This document shows, piece by piece, positions 19,263 through 27,576 of a stretch of DNA of 64,000 nucleotides (position 1 is the stretch's first letter; each line of letters starts with the position of its first letter). The position numbers and the translations under genes were made by a program. This DNA comes from JANYJZ01 sp964523395 (GTDB lineage: Bacteria > Bacteroidota > Ignavibacteria > UBA10030 > SZUA-254), in the NCBI GenBank assembly GCA_964523395.1, contig CAZFXS010000012.1, positions 5,089 to 69,088 of the forward strand, given 5' to 3'. The notes below the pieces were generated by a model, which was not told where the DNA came from, did no database searches, and saw only the letters and a program-made list of their open reading frames with translations.

Positions 19263-19828
19263 ACTCCATCGCTGAACCCGCCGGTACAATTGACGGGCAC
19301 ACCGATTACTCAATCTCTCTTGCGAAAGCAAACGTCATTGGCATTCCTATCTTTATTGTGTTAGCAGCAGTTGTTGCCGTGCCATACGGACTTGCCTGGG
19401 GATGGGTATCGTTATTCCTGGCATTCAATGAATTCATGGTTTTCCAAATTTTTCTTCCGGCATTGATTGCCGGCATTTTTGTCCACGAGGGTTTGCATGG
19501 GTTCGGTTGGTCGTTTTTTGGAAACCAACCGTTAAGCGCTATTACTTATGGATTCAACTGGAAAACCATAACACCCTACGCACATTGCACTGTTCCGCTG
19601 AAAGCTTCTGCATACAAAATCGGCACGGCATTACCGGGAATTGCACTCGGGATTATCCCCGGGGTTCTCGGAGTTATATTACAGAATGGTTTTCTGACAA
19701 TGTTTGCCGCATTTTTTCTTGGTGCTGCGTCAGGCGATTTTCTTTGCCTCTGGCTCATGCGTTCGATTCCGCCGGAGGCCACCGTGATTGATCATCCATC
19801 ACGGGCGGGATGCATGGTGGTAATATAG
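19259..19828 (+). CDS. DUF3267 membrane zincin-like protein
   Basis: 189 residues with several hydrophobic helices. The second helix holds HEGLHGFGW, an HExxH zinc-protease motif inside the membrane, as in the DUF3267 family of putative site-2-like zincins. A third ligand is not obvious, so proteolytic activity is inferred, not shown. Its ATGA start overlaps the VOC gene. Confidence 0.75.
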   Translation: MNSIAEPAGTIDGHTDYSISLAKANVIGIPIFIVLAAVVAVPYGLAWGWVSLFLAFNEFMVFQIFLPALIAGIFVHEGLHGFGWSFFGNQPLSAITYGFNWKTITPYAHCTVPLKASAYKIGTALPGIALGIIPGVLGVILQNGFLTMFAAFFLGAASGDFLCLWLMRSIPPEATVIDHPSRAGCMVVI

Positions 19829-19925
19829 GATTGAATCATTTAATCATTGGTTCATTGAAACATTGGATTAATGAATCAATGAGTAAATGAAAAAATTTAA
19901 CTTAAATCCCACTTTGGAGTACGTT

Positions 19926-21887
19926 ATGAACCGAATATTTTCCATGCTTGTTGCTCTGCTGTTTGCCAGCCTCAGTATACTGGCGCAACAGAATGACCTT
20001 CTTCCCTATGACAACCTTGTGGTTGACGCTGTTCCTCCCATCCCGCAATCAATTGTTCAGGGCGTCGGGCGGTACACGGAATTCCGTTCAGCATCCCTTT
20101 CCAGTTGGCATCCGACTAGACATGAAATGCTAATCTCAACACGGTTTGCCGACGTTCCGCAGATACATCAGGTTGCTTTTCCCGGTGGGGCAAGGAAGCA
20201 GCTGACGTTCTTTACCGACAGAGTCGGCGGGGCATCCTACAATCCGAAACGGGACGATTATTTTGTGTTCAGCAAAGATGCCGGCGGCGGGGAATGGTTC
20301 CAGAATTACCGCTACGATGTCGCCACCGGAGACATCACATTACTAACAGACGGCGCTTCGCGCAACAGCCTCGGTGTCTGGTCGAAAGACGGCACAATGA
20401 TGGCATATACTTCGACACGGAGAAATAAAACAGACGTCGATGTCTATAGTATCAACCCTGCTGATCCCAAGACCGATAAACTTCTTACGCAAGTTGAAGG
20501 CGGCGGGTGGTCACCGCTTGATTGGTCACCCGACGGCAAGAAGATTCTGTTAATGGAATTTATTTCGGCCAATGAAAGTTATCTTTGGATGATTGATGTT
20601 GCAAGCGGAGTGAAGTCCATCCTCACTCCAAAAGATGTCAAAGAGCAGATTTTACGGGGAGGTGCGGAATTCAGTCATGACGGCAAGGGAATTTATATAA
20701 CCAGTGACCGTAACTCCGAATTTCAACGCCTGGCATACGTTGATCTTGCAACACTGAACCACACTATTCTTACCGAAAACATCAACTGGGATGTTGAGAG
20801 TTTCAGATTATCGCCTGATGGCAAGATCATTGCGTTCATAACGAACGAAGATGGAATCGGGGTACTCCATTTACTCAGCACAGAGACAAAAAAGGAAATA
20901 CCTGTTCCGAAATTACCTCCGGGACTTATTTCGGGAATCAGATGGCATGAAGACGGGAGCTTGCTCGGATTCAATATGAGTTCCGCACGCTCGGCAACAG
21001 ACATCTATTCTTTGAACATTACAACAGGATCTGTTGAACGCTGGACCTACAGCGAAACCGGCGGATTGAACGTCGATAATTTCTCGGAACCTACGTTGGT
21101 TAAATGGAAATCCTTTGATGGAAAAATGATTTCCGGATTCCAGTATCTTCCCCCGAAGAAATCCGATGCAAAATATCCTGTAATGATCGTGATTCACGGA
21201 GGGCCCGAAGGACAATCGCGGCCCGGGTTCCTGGGACGTACCAACTATTACCTGAATGAATTGGGTGTTGCACTCATTTACCCAAACATCAGAGGTTCAA
21301 CCGGTTACGGAAAAACATTCTTAAAACTTGATAACGGGTTCAAGCGTGAAGATTCTTACAAGGACCTTGGGGCATTGCTGGACTGGATAGCCACACAGCC
21401 TCATCTCGATTCGAAAAAGATTATGGTAACAGGTGGAAGTTACGGCGGCCACTCGACATTGGCGGTAGCCACAATGTACAGCAACAAAATTGCCTGTTCT
21501 CTGCCAGTCGTTGGAATGTCAAACCTTGTCACATTCCTCGAACGCACGGAAAGTTACCGCCGCGACCTGCGGCGTGTTGAGTACGGTGACGAACGCGAAC
21601 CGAAAATGCGCGCGTTCCTTGAAAAAATCGCTCCGCTGAATAATGCTTCTAAAATAACGAAACCGATGTTCGTCATTCAGGGGAAAAACGATCCGCGTGT
21701 TCCTTTCACAGAATCCGAACAAATCGTTACAACAGTCAAGACCAATAAAACTCCTATCTGGTACCTTATGGCAAACGATGAAGGACACGGGTTTGCAAAG
21801 AAAAAAAATCAGGATTACCAATTTTATTCTACAGTACTGTTCATGAAGAAATTTCTCTTATCAACTGAAAAGGAACAAGCGCCATAA
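19926..21887 (+). CDS. S9-family (prolyl oligopeptidase) secreted peptidase
   Basis: About 653 residues. An in-frame ATG at 19887 exists, but the ATG at 19926 has GGAG upstream and begins a clear signal peptide (RIFSMLVALLFASLSILAQ), so it is preferred. The N-terminal half is a TolB/DPP-IV-like beta-propeller with repeated WSPDGK-type blades. The C-terminal alpha/beta hydrolase shows the serine nucleophile in GGSYGGHST, aspartate in GKNDPRVP and histidine in DEGHGFAKK. It would cleave short peptides in the periplasm or outside the cell. Confidence 0.9.
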   Translation: MNRIFSMLVALLFASLSILAQQNDLLPYDNLVVDAVPPIPQSIVQGVGRYTEFRSASLSSWHPTRHEMLISTRFADVPQIHQVAFPGGARKQLTFFTDRVGGASYNPKRDDYFVFSKDAGGGEWFQNYRYDVATGDITLLTDGASRNSLGVWSKDGTMMAYTSTRRNKTDVDVYSINPADPKTDKLLTQVEGGGWSPLDWSPDGKKILLMEFISANESYLWMIDVASGVKSILTPKDVKEQILRGGAEFSHDGKGIYITSDRNSEFQRLAYVDLATLNHTILTENINWDVESFRLSPDGKIIAFITNEDGIGVLHLLSTETKKEIPVPKLPPGLISGIRWHEDGSLLGFNMSSARSATDIYSLNITTGSVERWTYSETGGLNVDNFSEPTLVKWKSFDGKMISGFQYLPPKKSDAKYPVMIVIHGGPEGQSRPGFLGRTNYYLNELGVALIYPNIRGSTGYGKTFLKLDNGFKREDSYKDLGALLDWIATQPHLDSKKIMVTGGSYGGHSTLAVATMYSNKIACSLPVVGMSNLVTFLERTESYRRDLRRVEYGDEREPKMRAFLEKIAPLNNASKITKPMFVIQGKNDPRVPFTESEQIVTTVKTNKTPIWYLMANDEGHGFAKKKNQDYQFYSTVLFMKKFLLSTEKEQAP

Positions 21888-21919
21888 TGTGAAATTAGTT
21901 ATATTCTGAGGCAAAGAAC

Positions 21920-22369
21920 ATGAAGCCGAGAAATCTCTTCACAGTATCATTCAGCCTGCTTTGCGGCATCATGGTTGGCGTGGGCGCGTATACGTTCATT
22001 TATGCCAAAGGTGGATCCTATTTTACCAATGATCCTGCCGCATGCGCGAACTGCCATGTCATGAGTGACCATTATAATGCCTGGATTAAATCCAGCCACC
22101 GCTCTGTCGCAACATGCAATGACTGCCACACGCCTCCCGGAGTAGTTCAAAAGTACATGACAAAAGCTTCAAACGGATTCTGGCATTCGTTCGGATTCAC
22201 AACAGGAATGTTTCCGGATCCACTGCGTATCAAACCGCATAACCGGGAAATAGTTGAACAAGCATGCCGTAAATGCCATCAGGAAATTGTCGTAGCAATT
22301 GATAATCAACCTCACGAAAACTCGTCCTTGAGTTGCGTCTCTTGTCACGGATCAGTAGGCCATCCTTAA
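21920..22369 (+). CDS. nrfH: Cytochrome c nitrite reductase small subunit NrfH
   Basis: 149 residues of the NapC/NirT family: one N-terminal transmembrane helix and four CxxCH heme sites (CANCH, CNDCH, CRKCH, CVSCH). The first reads CANCHVM, and the methionine two residues after the histidine is the known axial ligand of heme 1 in NrfH. NrfH oxidises membrane quinol and passes electrons to NrfA. The gene lies 16 bases before nrfA, the usual order. Confidence 0.94.
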   Translation: MKPRNLFTVSFSLLCGIMVGVGAYTFIYAKGGSYFTNDPAACANCHVMSDHYNAWIKSSHRSVATCNDCHTPPGVVQKYMTKASNGFWHSFGFTTGMFPDPLRIKPHNREIVEQACRKCHQEIVVAIDNQPHENSSLSCVSCHGSVGHP

Positions 22370-22385
22370 CTAACAGGAATATGTT

Positions 22386-23804
22386 ATGAGTACACAGCAA
22401 TCTTCAAACAATACAAAAAAATCTCGTTCTGTTACGTTCAATGCAGTTATCACGGTGGTAGTCGCGGCGGCAGCCTTCGGCATCATTGCTTTGCTTGTGA
22501 ATATCATGGAACGAAAACAGGAAGCGCGTAACCCGTTTTACCGTGTGGTCGAGTTAACGGACACCACGGAAGACCCGGTAATGTGGGGAAAAAATTTTCC
22601 ATTGCAGTATGACGATTATAAAAAGACTGTTGATCAGATCCGAACAAGATTCGGCGGGAGCGAGGCCATTCCCCGTACACCAACACAGGCAGACCCCCGG
22701 TCTATTGTGGCGCAATCGCGTCTTGAAGAAGATCCACGTCTGAAAACCATTTGGGCCGGATACGCTTTTTCAAAAGACTTCCGTGAAGAACGCGGGCATG
22801 CGTATATGCTCGACGATCAGACATACACTGAACGGCAGGTGGTGGTAAAACAACCGGGAACATGCATGCAATGTCATGCCTCTATTTATGTCCCTTCCAA
22901 AAAACTGGGTGACGGGGATCTCATCAAGGGATTCGAAAAGATGAACCAGATGCCATACAGCGAAGCCCGGAAACTTGTTTCCCACCCTGTTGCATGTATT
23001 GATTGTCATGATTCGCAGACGATGCAGTTGCGTATTACGCGGCCGGGATTTATCGAGGGAATGAGAGCGTTCAAAGCATCCCAGGGAATCGCAAACTACG
23101 ACGTGAACACGATGGCAACACGGCAGGAAATGCGTGCGTACGTCTGCGGTCAGTGTCACGTTGAATATTATTTCAAAGGGCCCGAGAAACGGCTGACGTA
23201 TCCGTGGTCGAAAGGATTAAAAGTCGACAGCATCATGTCATACTATGAAGAAGTAAAGCATAAAGATTGGGTCCATGCTGAGTCAGGCGCGGAAGCCCTT
23301 AAAGCTCAGCATCCTGAATTTGAAATGTGGAACCAAGGAATCCATGCGCGTTCCGGCGTTGCATGCGCAGATTGCCATATGCCGTATAAGCGCGAAGGCG
23401 CATTGAAAATCAGCGACCATCATGTACAAAGCCCGTTACTGAATATCAACAAAGCATGTCAGACGTGTCATAAATGGCCGGAAGAAGAATTGAAAGCACG
23501 CGTTGAGACAATCCAGGAGCGCACGTTCCGGCTCCGCAATCTCGCTATGGATGCGGTGATTGATCTGATCAACAATATCAAAACCGCCAAATCATCCGGA
23601 GCCACTGACAATGATCTCATTGAGGCAAGAAACTTCCAGCGTAAGGCACAATTCTATCTTGATTTTGTCGAAGCAGAAAACTCTACCGGTTTCCATGCAC
23701 CGCAGGAAGCCGCACGTATTCTTGGTGAATCAATTAACTTTTCGCGACTTGGCCAAGCATCATTAAGAAAAAATTCGTCTTTGATTTCAAGCAAAAATAA
23801 TTAA
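22386..23804 (+). CDS. nrfA: Ammonia-forming cytochrome c nitrite reductase NrfA, CXXCH catalytic-heme form
   Basis: 472 residues with an N-terminal membrane anchor and five heme-binding motifs: CMQCH, CIDCH, CGQCH, CADCH and CQTCH. The third is followed by VEYYF, whose tyrosine corresponds to the active-site Tyr, and GIHARSGV before the fourth holds the active-site histidine. NrfA reduces nitrite to ammonium with six electrons. In most described NrfA proteins the first, catalytic heme motif is CXXCK; here it is CXXCH, a variant known from some other bacteria. With nrfH it forms a complete respiratory nitrite ammonification module. Confidence 0.94.
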   Translation: MSTQQSSNNTKKSRSVTFNAVITVVVAAAAFGIIALLVNIMERKQEARNPFYRVVELTDTTEDPVMWGKNFPLQYDDYKKTVDQIRTRFGGSEAIPRTPTQADPRSIVAQSRLEEDPRLKTIWAGYAFSKDFREERGHAYMLDDQTYTERQVVVKQPGTCMQCHASIYVPSKKLGDGDLIKGFEKMNQMPYSEARKLVSHPVACIDCHDSQTMQLRITRPGFIEGMRAFKASQGIANYDVNTMATRQEMRAYVCGQCHVEYYFKGPEKRLTYPWSKGLKVDSIMSYYEEVKHKDWVHAESGAEALKAQHPEFEMWNQGIHARSGVACADCHMPYKREGALKISDHHVQSPLLNINKACQTCHKWPEEELKARVETIQERTFRLRNLAMDAVIDLINNIKTAKSSGATDNDLIEARNFQRKAQFYLDFVEAENSTGFHAPQEAARILGESINFSRLGQASLRKNSSLISSKNN

Positions 23805-23916
23805 GAACTTTCTCATAATCCATTTATCATCATTTCATCCGCTGTCACCGCTGTTTACCGACAGATATCCTCCGTTCACCGAATTATTGGTGATTGCACG
23901 ATCCTACCTCTGTATA

Positions 23917-23951
23917 TTGCGTACGAATTTAATATCAAAAGGAGTACGCAA
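23917..23951 (+). promoter_or_regulatory. Leader hairpin enclosing the ribosome binding site of the envelope-stress operon
   Basis: TTGCGTAC (23917-23924) and GTACGCAA (23944-23951) are a perfect 8-base inverted repeat. The right arm reaches the A of the start codon at 23951, and the AAGGAG ribosome binding site lies at the loop-stem border. In RNA this could mask translation initiation; in DNA it could be an operator. Confidence 0.45.
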
Positions 23952-24331
23952 TGGAAACACACTACCGCTCGTGGTTTAACAGCCAGACCATCCTGGGAAT
24001 CGCAATTCTTCTCATGGGTGTATTTTTCCTGCTCGACAACACCTCTGTTCTTGATATCGGACCTCTCTGGAGATACTGGCCGATCATTCTGATCATCGCC
24101 GGCGCAGGCAAAATGATTGACGCCGACAGCAAAAAGGGACTCGTTGACGGTGCATGGCTTGCATTCATCGGTACATGGCTTTTCATTTCTTTTAATCATA
24201 TCTTTGGACTGAGTTTTCGCACCAGCTGGCCGTTACTCATTGTGGCGTGGGGCATAAGCATTCTCTGGAAAGAGACAACAAAAAATCAAAGCAAAGAAAT
24301 TCCCAAAGGCGAATATTATGGACAACAATAA
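23951..24331 (+). CDS. LiaI/LiaF-type DUF5668 membrane protein
   Basis: 126 residues with about four hydrophobic segments, typical of the DUF5668 module: ILGIAILLMGVFFLLDN, then WRYWPIILIIAGAGK, repeated as SWPLLIVAWGISILW. Related proteins act in envelope-stress sensing next to LytS/LiaS-type kinases. It is the first gene of a compact operon with a second DUF5668 protein, a histidine kinase, a LytTR regulator and a DUF6265 protein; it overlaps the next gene by 14 bases. Confidence 0.82.
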   Translation: METHYRSWFNSQTILGIAILLMGVFFLLDNTSVLDIGPLWRYWPIILIIAGAGKMIDADSKKGLVDGAWLAFIGTWLFISFNHIFGLSFRTSWPLLIVAWGISILWKETTKNQSKEIPKGEYYGQQ

Positions 24332-25013
24332 TTCATTTCGCATCACTCCTCAGCTCGTGGTCGGGTTTATCGTTATTTTGATTGGAGTATTGTTTACTCT
24401 CGATAACCTCGACATCATTGATGCGGGAAATTACATACGGTACTGGCCTGTTCTTCTTGTCGTTTATGGCGTCAGCAGGTTACTGCAACCAACCGGAACA
24501 TCGGGGAAAATGCTCGGCGGATTTTTTGTTGCCATTGGCACACTTATGCTTCTACACAGAATGGATATTATTGACTTCCGTTTCCGCGACTGGTGGCCGT
24601 TATTGCTCATCGCGTTGGGAGGATCATTATTCTTCCGTTCCCTGAATAGGCGCGCACCCCTGAAGGAGAACGGTGACAACAATTCTATTGCAAATCTTTT
24701 CGCGATGTTCGGAGGATTTGAACGCACCAACAGTTCACAGGATTTCCGGGGCGGGGATCTCACCGCTATCATGGGAGGGTGCGAGCTCGACTTACGCCGC
24801 GCATCCATCGCAAGCGCTGAAGCGGTCATTGATGTCTTTGCGTTTTGGGGCGGCGTCAATATTAAAATACCGGAAGATTGGGGAGTTTCTGTCCAGGGAT
24901 TCCCGTTCATGGGAGCTATCGAGGATAAAACACACCCGCCGGTGGGCGGTTCCAAGAAAACACTTATTATCCGCGGCTACGCCATCATGGGCGGCGTTGA
25001 GATTACAAACTGA
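24318..25013 (+). CDS. LiaF-like protein: DUF5668 membrane domain plus C-terminal beta domain
   Basis: 231 residues. The first 110 carry the same four-helix DUF5668 module as the preceding gene. The rest is the LiaF C-terminal (cell-wall-active antibiotic response) domain, with repeated hydrophobic strands such as DLTAIMGGCELDLRRASI and FAFWGGVNIKIPEDW. In Firmicutes LiaF inhibits its kinase until the envelope is disturbed; the same role here is inferred from the kinase gene that follows with a one-base overlap (TGATG). Confidence 0.85.
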   Translation: MDNNNSFRITPQLVVGFIVILIGVLFTLDNLDIIDAGNYIRYWPVLLVVYGVSRLLQPTGTSGKMLGGFFVAIGTLMLLHRMDIIDFRFRDWWPLLLIALGGSLFFRSLNRRAPLKENGDNNSIANLFAMFGGFERTNSSQDFRGGDLTAIMGGCELDLRRASIASAEAVIDVFAFWGGVNIKIPEDWGVSVQGFPFMGAIEDKTHPPVGGSKKTLIIRGYAIMGGVEITN

Positions 25014-26068
25014 TGCACCCGTTTCTCAATGACATCCAAAAGCTGAGCGTTTATCTTGCCGGATGGCTGGTTATCGCGCTGTTGTTTGTCGGCTTTCTTT
25101 CAGTCTCGGGAGGAATGCCCTGGTTTCTTGCAATAACAATCATTCTGCCGCTCCTCACGGTATATGCTTTTGTCTGTTTGTCAGCGTGGTATATTTGCCG
25201 CGCATTCCCGATTCATAAATACCACATCCTTCAAATTCTCGGTGTGTTTATCGTTACTGCCGTTATTTCCAGTTCATTATGGATTGGGCTGGCAAACGGC
25301 TGGATGTGGATCATAGAACAATCACAACTGCTTGAGACACCGCAGCAGCTTTCCAACTTCCAGCCGCGACAGTTGTTCGGGTTTGGCATTGTTCTTTATC
25401 TTCTTGCTTCGGCGGTATATTATCTGATCATAACGTTCGAGACATCGCGTGAAGCAGAGCGGCGTACACTGCAGGCAAAGCTCCATGCAAATGAAGCGGA
25501 GCTGCGCGCGTTGCGGGCACAGATTGATCCGCACTTTTTATTCAACAGCCTTAACTCTGTCAGCGCACTCATCATGCAGAAACCGGAATCGGCAAGGGAA
25601 ATGTGTACAACCCTCTCCGATTTTTTCCGAAAAAGTCTCCAGTACGGCGAGAAAGATCTGATTACGCTTGAAGAAGAGTTATCCCTCATCAAACATTTTC
25701 TTTCGATTGAACAGATACGTTTTGGTAAACGACTTTCATTTGTTCACAATGTTGATGAAGCCGCATTACCATGCCTTCTTCCTCCTCTCATTTTGCAGCC
25801 ATTAATTGAAAACTGCATTAATCATGGCATCAAACACCTCATTGATGGCGGGACAATCAATGTGCAAGTGTCACGGAGCGCTGTAACGCTCAAAATATCT
25901 GTCGAGAATCCGTTTGACCCTGAAATGCCGGCCAGCAAAGGATCCGGTATCGGATTAGAAAATGTTAAGCGTCGGTTGCGTACATTGTACGGGAATGATG
26001 TTTCGATTGATATCATAAAAAATATCAACACCTTTCGTGTTGACCTTATTCTTCCGGCAACTCAATGA
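25013..26068 (+). CDS. LytS-family sensor histidine kinase
   Basis: 351 residues. About four N-terminal transmembrane helices have no large extracytoplasmic sensor, so sensing may rely on the LiaF-like partners. The kinase part is of the His_kinase (PF06580) type: H box QIDPHFLFNSLNSVSALI, N box PLIENCINHGIKHL and G box GSGIGLENVKRRL. It would phosphorylate the regulator encoded next, whose ATGA start overlaps this stop. Confidence 0.93.
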   Translation: MHPFLNDIQKLSVYLAGWLVIALLFVGFLSVSGGMPWFLAITIILPLLTVYAFVCLSAWYICRAFPIHKYHILQILGVFIVTAVISSSLWIGLANGWMWIIEQSQLLETPQQLSNFQPRQLFGFGIVLYLLASAVYYLIITFETSREAERRTLQAKLHANEAELRALRAQIDPHFLFNSLNSVSALIMQKPESAREMCTTLSDFFRKSLQYGEKDLITLEEELSLIKHFLSIEQIRFGKRLSFVHNVDEAALPCLLPPLILQPLIENCINHGIKHLIDGGTINVQVSRSAVTLKISVENPFDPEMPASKGSGIGLENVKRRLRTLYGNDVSIDIIKNINTFRVDLILPATQ

Positions 26069-26823
26069 AAACAATATCGCCACAACAGAAAAACCGCTGT
26101 ATCATCGTTGACGATGAAGAACTGGCGCGAAGCGTCATACGCGAACATCTAGCAAATCACAGTAGTTGTGATGTCATCGCGGAATGTGCCAACGGGTTTG
26201 AGGCCGTCAAAGCTATTACAGAGCAACAGCCTGACCTGGTGTTCCTCGACATCCAAATGCCGAAGCTGAATGGGTTTGAAGTCCTCGAGCTTGTGGAAAA
26301 AGATATTGCCGTTATTTTTATTACCGCATACGATCAATACGCAATTAAAGCATTTGAAGTACACGCGGTCGATTATCTGTTGAAACCGTTTACCCGCGAC
26401 CGCTTCGATGCGGCACTGCTGAAAGCAATGGAGAAAATCAAACGCAAGGAATCATTGCCGGTTCACGAATTGCTTTCAACTGCTGCGCCTCAACAGCAAA
26501 AACTGGAACGGGTGTTAATCCGCAATGGCTCCGATGTTATCATCATCCCTGTCGGCAACATTGATTATATTGAGGCACAGGATGATTACGCCTGTTTTGT
26601 CGCGTCGGGCAAACGGCATTTAAAACAGCAGCGACTTGCAGAATTGGAAAAATCTCTTGACCCACACCGGTTTGTCAGAATTCACCGTTCATACATCCTT
26701 AACATCGACCGTCTTTCGAAAATTGAATTGTATGCAAAGGATAGCAGGCTGGCAATACTTAAAGACGGAACTAAACTTCAGGTAAGCCGTGCAGGACACG
26801 ATAAACTAAAGGAGCTTTTATGA
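26065..26823 (+). CDS. LytTR-type response regulator
   Basis: 252 residues. The receiver domain has the acidic pair IVDDEE, the phospho-acceptor aspartate in LVFLDIQMPKLNG, and the conserved threonine and lysine in ITAYD and LLKPF. The C-terminal LytTR DNA-binding domain shows VGNIDYIEAQDDYACF and HRSYILNIDRLSKIE. It is cotranscribed with its kinase and probably regulates its own operon or envelope genes. Confidence 0.94.
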   Translation: MKTISPQQKNRCIIVDDEELARSVIREHLANHSSCDVIAECANGFEAVKAITEQQPDLVFLDIQMPKLNGFEVLELVEKDIAVIFITAYDQYAIKAFEVHAVDYLLKPFTRDRFDAALLKAMEKIKRKESLPVHELLSTAAPQQQKLERVLIRNGSDVIIIPVGNIDYIEAQDDYACFVASGKRHLKQQRLAELEKSLDPHRFVRIHRSYILNIDRLSKIELYAKDSRLAILKDGTKLQVSRAGHDKLKELL

Positions 26824-27326
26824 ACAAACGATTCCTCCTATTCTCACTTGCTCCACTGCTCCTTCTCCCGGCAGTTTTTATTTCAATCTGTTCTGCTTCT
26901 CTACCGCCCGCAAACAACACACATGCACTCTCTTCCATCACATGGCTGCTTGGCAACTGGGAAAATGTTTCTCCAAAAAGAATTCTGTGCGAACAATGGA
27001 AGAAACGCGACGACTCGACATTCACAGGTCAAAGTTTTATCATAAAAAATTCTGACACCACATATCTTGAATCAGTAATTATACAGCATCGTAACGGGGT
27101 CACATCATATAATCCTACCGTGCCGGATCAGAATGAAGGCAGGCAAATTCAGTTTGTTTTCACTTCGATCACCAATGGAAGTTTTACTGCTGAAAACCCA
27201 CAACATGATTTTCCGCAAAAGATTGTTTACATGGCAAAGGGAGCCGATTCTCTTCACGCCCACCTTGAAGGGGTTGAGAATGGGAAGAATGCTGTGCAGG
27301 ATTTTTATATGAAAAAAGTTAAATGA
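26820..27326 (+). CDS. DUF6265-like exported protein
   Basis: 168 residues with an N-terminal signal segment (LLFSLAPLLLLPAVFISICSAS). The mature part has the DUF6265 features ITWLLGNWE near the start and AENPQHDFPQKIVY in the second half, which suggest a lipocalin-like beta barrel. No activity is known to me. It is the last gene of the envelope-stress operon with a 4-base overlap, so it may be an effector or a passenger. Confidence 0.72.
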   Translation: MNKRFLLFSLAPLLLLPAVFISICSASLPPANNTHALSSITWLLGNWENVSPKRILCEQWKKRDDSTFTGQSFIIKNSDTTYLESVIIQHRNGVTSYNPTVPDQNEGRQIQFVFTSITNGSFTAENPQHDFPQKIVYMAKGADSLHAHLEGVENGKNAVQDFYMKKVK

Positions 27327-27576
27327 TTTTCCAGATTGCACAGATGTAACCGCAGGTGGCAGGTTGGTAGTGCATCAGTTTCAATATTTTCAGTTGTAGC
27401 CGCAGGTTTGCTGATTGGCAAAAGTAACACAGATTTCTGAGATATCTATACAATACAATCAGGGAAATCGACAATCTGTGTTTAAATCTGTGAACGCTGT
27501 GCAAATCATTCTTGCACTAATCCTCTTTTTTTCGCATCTTTGCATATCAAAATCTCACCTTCTAAGGAATTTTACC
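27327..27576. other. 250-base gap with decayed direct repeats
   Basis: Two imperfect copies of a TGTAACCGCAGGT-like unit (around 27346 and 27393) and two AATCTGTG copies (27473-27500) are present. No gene or terminator is convincing. The last 20 bases carry the AAGGA ribosome binding site of the S46 peptidase gene. Confidence 0.4.

Noticed and set aside
19829..19925. ATTGAATCATT-like repeats before the S9 peptidase as a CRISPR or iteron set
   Set aside because: Units are irregular, short and AT-rich, with no constant spacer length.
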